A stretch of DNA of 64,000 bases, taken from Sipunculus nudus (lineage: Eukaryota; Annelida; Sipuncula; Golfingiida; Sipunculidae). The stretch's first letter is position 1, and the number at the start of each line of letters is the position of its first letter. This document shows positions 13,001 through 23,262 of this stretch, piece by piece. Below the pieces are notes generated by a model. That model saw only the letters and a program-made list of their open reading frames with translations, was not told the origin of the DNA and did not search any database. The DNA lies in the NCBI GenBank assembly GCA_026874595.1, contig CM049308.1, positions 80,584,124 through 80,648,123 of the forward strand. The letters are read 5' to 3'. Both the position numbers and the translations under genes were made by a program.

Positions 13001-16000
13001 ATGCATAGGGCCTGTGATAGGTTTTTATACTGCTCTTAGATAAACATAGCCTGCTGTGTTAAAATGACTAATGTCCAAAATCAATGAGATATGGTGTGAT
13101 TCTGCCTTAGTCTTGTACTCAGAGGCCCTTAGATTTTTTTTTTCATGGAATTCTTCTACCCTAGCAGTAGTCACCTCAGAAGATTATCTCACCTGATAAT
13201 GCTGTGTTATGACTGTAATCACTACCTTGTGATCATCTCACCTGATAACGCTGTGGAATCACTACCTTGTTTTATACCTTGGTTGTTCCTTATTCATAAA
13301 GAAGACCATATCTCAGCAAAAGACTTATTGTGTTACAGCACTGTTATTCAACTGACTTATATTATACTGCATATGATATTAATAGTTGACCCACCAATGG
13401 AGAAGTTTTCTGTCATGGCTACCACATGGTCCACTGCCGCCCGGGTGCTGACATAGTTGTTAGTCTGGTCCATACACTGTGATAACCTGGTGCTGAACAC
13501 TGTACAGACCAAGGGCTGGTACCTTTCTGGTAGACCTTGAATGTTACTGCAACAACAAATGTTTATAAATATGGAGACAGAACAGGTAGTGCATGAAATT
13601 AATCAGACATTGCATGAGTATATCTGAATAATATTTTGATTTAGAGGATTAAATTAAATTACAAAATGTGGATATTATAAAACAATAACTAATATGAATA
13701 TAATGATTAATAATTTTTCTTGTAATAAACTTTGACTTTCTAAGAGATAAATACATGTATGCTCTTTTACAGTGTTGAACATTTGTTAATATATTAGTTT
13801 ATTAATATACATGTATATTATATCTCAATCAGGATTGTACAGTTGGATTAAGCACCATTCCAAACTAGGTTTGAGTTGTGGTGACAAATACTTTATACAA
13901 AGTGTTCTAAGTACCATGGAATTAATCAGCAGACAAAAATTTAGAAACTTGCCATATACTGAAGGCTACAATGAGATTAATAAGATACTCTTATAGTCCT
14001 GTACTAACCATGCCAAAGCTTTCTTTAATGGGTTCTTGCTGGGACAACAGAAGTACACCTCAGCCACCAGCTGAAGCACACCTTTGTAGCATTCTACATG
14101 GGTTTCCTCCGATTCCTTTAGGTGTGTCAACACCTGCAGCACAGCATTTGCACAGTATTAAAAGTAAGGTGCATGTTATCTCAGTAACCTAAATGATAGA
14201 TTAGTTATTGTATTATACAAGTTTACAATGCAAAGCTGAAAGACAATGTAGATGTCACATTGATGAATTGGCTGGTTGGACAGGTGACAGATAGAGGTCT
14301 GATGGCTCAGAATGTGTAAGCACAGAATTGCAAGAGATTTGATATTTGAATTTATGAAGCAAACCCTTATCAACCTTATTTTTAAGATGGGCAAGGTTAT
14401 TATTGTTTTTAATTCATGTGTTATTTACATGTGTTACTTGCTAAAAAAATGAAACATAAATTGTTTAAAGAATTTTACTAAATTTGGCAAGGCTCACAGT
14501 ACCATTTTTAGTAAAAATCCTATACACATAAGTTATGGAGTGAATATTCTTATAAATCATGCAGGAGTGACTATTTTAGAGTATTTGATGATCTGTTTGG
14601 GAGTTTCCAAACAGTAGACAGGCTACTTTTTCAAATGATAATCCTACCAGTGTGTTGCTAATGATGTTTCATCATGTTTATAAATGAACTATCAATATGA
14701 AACTATTTGACATCATAACACTGATTTTGTAAATGTTAATAAAGACAGGTCTGTCTCCCTATATATCTTCAAACTTCATGCATAAATTTGAGTGTTTCTT
14801 AAATTCACTGTTAGCATAATTATGAATTTAGAGCATACAGCACAATGAATCTAAATACATGACAGAACAAGTGACCCATGGGTCATGACGCTCAGCTGAC
14901 TTGGAAGAGATTCTCTAAAGGAAATTTTATCATCAGAATGGTAGTATATACCCATTCAACTGAAGCATCAAACAGATTAACCAACAGGCCAAGATTTAGT
15001 CTGTATTTATATATCTCAAAAATAGAGAAAACATGTGTAAACTTTTAAAACTAGAATACGGGTAACTGACAAGTGACTACATGTATCCGCCAAAATCAGA
15101 GGTGAACGGGTGAAGTGAGGCATTGATTGAGTGGCAAGGGGAAATAGAGTGAGGTATGTTGCATATTAGCATGGATGTCTGCAGCCTAAATGTGTATGTA
15201 GGTTGTGCCACCTACCACAAATCCAGAAAGCTGTCCAAGTTGTATACACCTGCAAAATTTTAGGCAGAAAAGTCAAACCACTACATGTATATGAGCAATT
15301 TTTGCCCATGGCAGACAAACAGACAAACACTGTGCAAAAATCTTTGCAGGTGACCCCTCCAGTTTTGTGTATGATAAAGAGCTATGTGAGATCTATACAC
15401 ATGCAAAATTTTGGCCCAATCGGTCAAACGGTTCCTGAGATATGAGCTTGGATGTGTGCAGCGTTAACAAGAATGTAGGTGGCACCACCTGTCATAAAAT
15501 CAAGAAAGCTGTCCACGATGTATAAACCTGCAAAATTTTAGGCAGTTATGTCGAACCACTACAGAGAAATGAGTGATTTTAGGCCACGGCAGAATAACAG
15601 ACAGATGCTGTGCAAAAATGGTTGCAGGTGGCGCCACCAGTTTTGCTTATGATAAAGAGCTATGTGAGATCTATACACATGCAAAATTTTGGCCCAATCG
15701 GTCAAACGGTTCCCGAGATATGAGTTTGGATGTCATCTGCGTGAATGTGAATGTAGGTGGCGCCCCCTGTCATAAAATCAAGAAAGCTATCCAGGATGTA
15801 TATGCATGACGAATTTCAGGTGAATTAGATTCACTGCAGAGATATGAGTGATTTTAACCCAAGACAGATGAACAGATGGACACTGTGCAAACATGGTTAC
15901 AGGTGGCGCCACCATTTTTTGTGTATGTCATAAAGCAATCCAAGGGCTACATTTGTATCAATTTCATTTCCTGATCGGTCAAACGGTTCCCGAGATATGA

Positions 16001-19000
16001 GGGTTTATTAGTGGAAACAGGCCCACAAATGGACACTGGATAGAGAGGAAAGGTCAGAGGTCAACGCAAATTGGTAAGGCACCAGTTCAAATGTGACCCA
16101 ACAATTGGTGTAAGTTTCAGAAAAATCAGTCCATTAGTTTCCGAGGAGCTCTATGGAAACGGACGCCGCGGCGGCGGAGGAACTCGGTAGACAAAAACAT
16201 AGTATCCGCAAAACTTCTTTTTGTCTGTACAAAAATACAGGTGGCTCCACCAGTCTGCAGAAACTAATAAAAACACTTAATGGTCAATATCCATGCAAAG
16301 AATCATGGTGATCTCTGCATTAGTTGTTCAGATACTTCAGCTTTTGTATCAAATTGTCCATTATTCTGAGGGATACTTCGGAGTCCTATAGCTTGAAGGA
16401 TATGGTTAACAGAGACCTAATTTCAAGTTTCCACAGGCACTTTTCATGGGCCTTCTTGCATGACAAGAATGAAGATTCTAGGTCCAGTTGTTGCGATTTG
16501 TACCCTGTTGACAGATAACCACATCTTTAAAGGTCTCAAAAAAAAGAAAAAAATTCGTAAAAATTTGAAAAAAAATAGAGATGGCACACCCAGTCTGCAG
16601 AAACTGATGGAACAGCTCATGATCAATATGTATGCAGAAAATCAGGATCATCAGTGTTGTAGTTATTGAGATACTGCAGTTTTTGGTATCAAATTTTCCA
16701 TTATTCTGGGGGGGGGGGGTATTTTGGAGCCATACAGCTTAAAGAATATGGGTAACAGAGACCTAATTTCAGGTTTCCATGGAGACTTTTCATGGGTCTC
16801 CCTGTGTGTCAAGAATGAAGATTCTTGGTCCAGTTTTTATGATTTGTGCCCTGTTAACAGATGTTCATATCTTTAAAGGTCTCAAAAATAGAGAAAAATT
16901 TCGTAAAAAAACCCGAACAAATACAGGTGGTGCCACCAGTCTGCAGAAACTTATGAAACACTCCATGATCATATCCATGCAAACAATTATGGTTATCTCT
17001 GCATTAGTTGTTCAGATACTTTAGCTTTTGTATCAAATTTTCCATTATTCTGAGCTGTACTTTGGAGTGCCATAGCTCAAAGGATATGGGTAACAGAGAC
17101 CAAATTTCAGGTGTCCATGGAGACTTATCATGGGTCTCCCTGTGTGTCAAGAATGAAGATTCTAGGTCCAGTCATTACCATTTGTACCCTGTTGACAGAT
17201 AACTACATCCTTAAAGGTCTCAAAAATGGAGAAAACAATTCGTAAACATTGAAAAATACAGGTGGCGCCACCAGTCTGGAGAAACTGATGAAACATCTCA
17301 TGATCAATATGTATGCCGAAAATCATGACCATACATGATGCAGTTAATGAGATATTGAAGTTTTTGTATGAAATTTTTGACTATTCTGGGGGGTCATTTG
17401 GGGCTCCATAGCTCAAAGGATATGGGTAACAGAGACCTAATTTCTGGTTTCCAAGGAGATTTTTCATAGGTCTCTCAGTGTGTCGAAAATGAAGATTCTA
17501 GGTCCAGTCATTCAGATTTGTGCCACGCTAACAGATGACAGCATCCTCAAAGGTCTCAAAAATAGAGGAAAAAATTGTAAAACATCAAACAATACAGGTG
17601 GCGCCACCAGTCTGCAGGAACTGATCGAACATCTCATGATTAATATGCATGCCAAAAATCATGACCATCAGTGATGTAGTTATGGAGATATTGAAGTTTT
17701 TGTATGACATTTTTGACTATTCTGGGGGGTAATTTGGGGCCCCATAGCTCAAAGGATATGGGTAACAGAGACCTAATTTCTGGTTTCCAAGGAGATTTTT
17801 CATGGACCTCTCAGTGTGTCAAGAATTAAGATTCTAAGTCCAGTCTTTATGATTTGTGCCTTGTTAACAGATGTTCACATTTTTAAAGGTCTCAAAAATA
17901 GAGAAAAAAATTCGTAAAAAATCGTAAAATACAGGTGGCACCACCAGTCTGCAGGAAGTGATGTAACATCTCATGATCAATATGTATGCCAAAAATCATG
18001 ACCATCAGTCAAGTAGTTAATGAGATATTGAAGTTTTTGTATGAAATTTTTGACTTTTCTGGGGGGTACTTTGGGGCCACATAGCTCGAAGGATATGGGT
18101 AACAGAGACCTAATTTCTGGTTTCCAAGGAGATTTTTTATGGACCTCTCAGAATCCCAAGTTACAAGGTTCTAGGTCCAGCGGTTACGATTTGTGCCTGG
18201 TTAACGGACAGACGGACAGACAGACGGACGACGGACAAAGAGTGATCGCTATAGCTCAGATGACTTTCAGTCAGCTGAGCTAAAAATCGTACAATACAGG
18301 TGGCGCCACAAGTCAGCAGGAACTGATGGAACATCTCATAATCAATATGTATGCCAAAAATCATGACCAGCAGTGATGTAGTTTTGAGAGATTGAAGTTT
18401 TTGTATGAAATTTTTGACTACTATTGGGAGGGGGGGGTACTTTGGGGCCCAATAGCTCAAAGGATATGGTTAACAGAGACCTAATTTCTAGTTTCCAAGG
18501 ATATTTTTCATGGACCTCTCAGTGTGTCAAGAATGAAGATTCTAGGTCCAGTCGTTACGATTTGTGCCATGCTAACAGATGACATCATCCTTAAAGGTCT
18601 CATAAATAAAGGAAAAAATCGTAAAAAAACGAACGATAAAGGTGGCACCTCCAGTCTGCAGGAAGTGATGACACATCTCATGATCAATAGTTATGCCACA
18701 AATCATGACCATCAGTCAAGTTGTTAATGAGATATTGAAGTTTTTGTATGAAATTTTTTACTTTTCTTGGGGGAAATTTGGGGCTCCATAGCTCAAAGAA
18801 TATGGGTAACAGAGACCTAATTTCTGGTTTCCATGGAGACTTTTCATAGGTCTCTCAGTGTGTTGAGAATGAAGATTCTAGGTCCATTCGTTATGATTTG
18901 TGCCACGTTAACAGATGACAGCATCCTTAAAGGTCTCAAAAATAGAGGAAAAAAATCGTAAAAAATCGAACAATACAGGTGGCGCCACAAGTCTGCAGGA

Positions 19001-22000
19001 ACTGATGGAACATCTCATGATCAATATGTATGCCAAAAATCATGACCATCAGTGATGTAGTTATTGAGATATTGAAGTTTTTGTATGAAATCTTTGACTA
19101 CTCTAAGGGGGGGGGGTACTTAAGGGCCCCATAGCTCGAAAGATATGGTTAACAGAGACCTAATTTCTTGTTTCCAAGGATATTTTTCATGGACCTCACA
19201 GTGTGTCAAGAATAAAGATTCTAGGTCCAGTCTTTACGATTTGTGCCTTGTTAACAGATGTTTACATTTTGAAAGGTCTCAAAAATAGAGAAAAAAAATC
19301 GTAAAAAATTGAACGATACAGGTGGCGCCACCAGTCTGCAGGAAGTGATGGAACATCTCACGATCAATATGTATGCCAAAAATCATGACCATCAGTCAAG
19401 TATTTAATGAGATATTGAAGTTTTTGTATGAAATTTTTTACTTTTCTGGGGGGGGTAGTTTGGGGCCCCATAGCTGGAAGGATATGGGTAACAGAGACCT
19501 AATTTCTGGTTTCCATGGTGACTTTTCATAGGTCTCTCAGTGTGTCGAGAATGAAGATTCTAAGTCCAGTCGTTACAATTTGTGCCTTGTTAACAGATGT
19601 TCACATTTTTAAAGGTCTCAAAAATAGAGAAAAAAATTCGTAAAAAATCGAAAAATACAGGTGGCGCTACCAGTCTTCAGTAACTGATGGAACCTCTCAT
19701 GATCAATATGTATGCCGAAAATCATGACCATCAGTGAAGTAGTTAATGAGATATTGAAGTTTTTGTATGAAATTTTGGACTTTTCTGGGGGGTACTTTGG
19801 GGCCCCATAGCTCGAAGAATATGGGTAACAGAGACCTAATTTCTGGTTTCTATGGAGACTTTTTATAGGTATCTCAGTGTGTTGAGAATGAAGATTCTAG
19901 GTCCATTCGTTATGATTTGTGCCACGTTAACAGATGACAGCATCCTTAAAGGTCTCATAAATAAAGGAAAAAATCGTAAAAAAACGAACGATAAAGGTGG
20001 CACCTCCAGTCTGCAGGAAGTGATGACACATCTCATGATCAATAGTTATGCCACAAATCATGACCATCAGTCAAGTTGTTAATGAGATATTGAAGTTTTT
20101 GTATGAAATTTTTTACTTTTCTTGGGGGAAATTTGGGGCTCCATAGCTCAAAGAATATGGGTAACAGAGACCTAATTTCTGGTTTCCATGGAGACTTTTC
20201 ATAGGTCTCTCAGTGTGTTGAGAATGAAGATTCTAGGTCCATTCGTTATGATTTGTGCCACGTTAACAGATGACAGCATCCTTAAAGGTCTCAAAAATAG
20301 AGGAAAAAAATCGTAAAAAATCGAACAATACAGGTGGCGCCACAAGTCTGCAGGAACTGATGGAACATCTCATGATCAATATGTATGCCAAAAATCATGA
20401 CCATCAGTGATGTAGTTATTGAGATATTGAAGTTTTTGTATGAAATCTTTGACTACTCTAAGGGGGGGGGGGGGTACTTAAGGGCCCCATAGCTCGAAAG
20501 ATATGGTTAACAGAGACCTAATTTCTTGTTTCCAAGGATATTTTTCATGGACCTCACAGTGTGTCAAGAATTAAGATTCTAGGTCCAGTCTTTACGATTT
20601 GTGCCTTGTTAACAGATGTTTACATTTTGAAAGGTCTCAAAAATAGAGAAAAAAAATCGTAAAAAATTGAACGATACAGGTGGCGCCACCAGTCTGCAGG
20701 AAGTGATGGAACATCTCACGATCAATATGTATGCCAAAAATCATGACCATCAGTCAAGTATTTAATGAGATATTGAAGTTTTTGTATGAAATTTTTTACT
20801 TTTCTGGGGGGGGTAGTTTGGGGCCCCATAGCTGGAAGGATATGGGTAACAGAGACCTAATTTCTGGTTTCCATGGTGACTTTTCATAGGTCTCTCAGTG
20901 TGTCGAGAATGAAGATTCTAAGTCCAGTCGTTACAATTTGTGCCTTGTTAACAGATGTTCACATTTTTAAAGGTCTCAAAAATAGAGAAAAAAATTCGTA
21001 AAAAATCGAAAAATACAGGTGGCGCTACCAGTCTTCAGTAACTGATGGAACCTCTCATGATCAATATGTATGCCGAAAATCATGACCATCAGTGAAGTAG
21101 TTAATGAGATATTGAAGTTTTTGTATGAAATTTTGGACTTTTCTGGGGGGTACTTTGGGGCCCCATAGCTCGAAGAATATGGGTAACAGAGACCTAATTT
21201 CTGGTTTCTATGGAGACTTTTTATAGGTATCTCAGTGTGTTGAGAATGAAGATTCTAGGTCCATTCGTTATGATTTGTGCCACGTTAACAGATGACAGCA
21301 TCCTTAAAGGTCTCATAAATAAAGGAAAAAATCGTAAAAAAACGAACGATAAAGGTGGCACCTCCAGTCTGCAGGAAGTGATGACACATCTCATGATCAA
21401 TAGTTATGCCACAAATCATGACCATCAGTCAAGTTGTTAATGAGATATTGAAGTTTTTGTATGAAATTTTTTACTTTTCTTGGGGGAAATTTGGGGCTCC
21501 ATAGCTCAAAGAATATGGGTAACAGAGACCTAATTTCTGGTTTCCATGGAGACTTTTCATAGGTCTCTCAGTGTGTTGAGAATGAAGATTCTAGGTCCAT
21601 TCGTTATGATTTGTGCCACGTTAACAGATGACAGCATCCTTAAAGGTCTCAAAAATAGAGGAAAAAAATCGTAAAAAATCGAACAATACAGGTGGCGCCA
21701 CAAGTCTGCAGGAACTGATGGAACATCTCATGATCAATATGTATGCCAAAAATCATGACCATCAGTGATGTAGTTATTGAGATATTGAAGTTTTTGTATG
21801 AAATCTTTGACTACTCTAAGGGGGGGGGGGGGGGGTACTTAAGGGCCCCATAGCTCGAAAGATATGGTTAACAGAGACCTAATTTCTTGTTTCCAAGGAT
21901 ATTTTTCATGGACCTCACAGTGTGTCAAGAATTAAGATTCTAGGTCCAGTCTTTACGATTTGTGCCTTGTTAACAGATGTTTACATTTTGAAAGGTCTCA

Positions 22001-23191
22001 AAAATAGAGAAAAAAAATCGTAAAAAATTGAACGATACAGGTGGCGCCACCAGTCTGCAGGAAGTGATGGAACATCTCACGATCAATATGTATGCCAAAA
22101 ATCATGACCATCAGTCAAGTATTTAATGAGATATTGAAGTTTTTGTATGAAATTTTTTACTTTTCTGGGGGGGGTAGTTTGGGGCCCCATAGCTGGAAGG
22201 ATATGGGTAACAGAGACCTAATTTCTGGTTTCCATGGTGACTTTTCATAGGTCTCTCAGTGTGTCGAGAATGAAGATTCTAAGTCCAGTCGTTACAATTT
22301 GTGCCTTGTTAACAGATGTTCACATTTTTAAAGGTCTCAAAAATAGAGAAAAAAATTCGTAAAAAATCGAAAAATACAGGTGGCGCTACCAGTCTTCAGT
22401 AACTGATGGAACCTCTCATGATCAATATGTATGCCGAAAATCATGACCATCAGTGAAGTAGTTAATGAGATATTGAAGTTTTTGTATGAAATTTTGGACT
22501 TTTCTGGGGGGTACTTTGGGGCCCCATAGCTCGAAGAATATGGGTAACAGAGACCTAATTTCTGGTTTCTATGGAGACTTTTTATAGGTATCTCAGTGTG
22601 TCGAGAATGAAGATTCTAAGTCCAGTCGTTACGATTTGTGCCTTGTTAACAGATGTTCACATTTTTAAAGGTCTCAAAAATAGAGAAAAAAATTCGTAAA
22701 AAATCGAAAAATACAGGTGGCGCCACCAGTCTTCAGGAACTGATGGAACCTCTCATGATCAATATGTATGCCAAAAATCATGACCATCAGTCAAGTAGTT
22801 AATGAGATATTGAAGTTTTTGTATGAAATTTTGGACTTTTCTGGGGGGTACTTCGGAGCCCCATAGCTCAGAGGTTATGGGTAACAGAGACCTAATTTCA
22901 GGTTTCCAAGGAGATTTTTCATGGTACTCCCTGGATGTCAAGTTAGAAGATTCCAGGTCCAGTGGTTACGATTTGTGCCTGGTTAACGGACAGACAGACG
23001 GACAGACAGACAGACAGACGGACAGACAGACAGACAGACGGACGACGGACAAAGAGTGATCGCTATAGCTCAGATGACTTTCAGTCAGCTGAGCTAAAAA
23101 AACCTAATATACCAGAGCTTGCATATCAAAAGACACTTGTTATTTTTTAAATCTATATAAATCCTAACCAGGTGTAAAGAATTGACTGACT

Positions 23192-23262
<71 letters not shown>

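Larger units (their letters stand above)
12010..13394. other. THADA intron 4, no gene seen
   Basis: AT-rich intron with the heat-shock-element-like cluster near 12.48-12.53 kb. Reading frames of up to about 100 codons on both strands look like chance: no splice logic, no recognisable domain. Confidence 0.6.

Noticed and set aside
19852..21440. Identical 76-codon frames at 19852-20082 and 21210-21440, and similar frames at 16460, 17480 and 18524
   Set aside because: They recur once per tandem unit with no start context, splicing or known domain; they follow the repeat, not a gene.
16230..23099. Regular array resembling a CRISPR locus
   Set aside because: The period is ~340 bp with no short repeat/unique spacer pattern and no cas genes; it is a eukaryotic satellite-like array.
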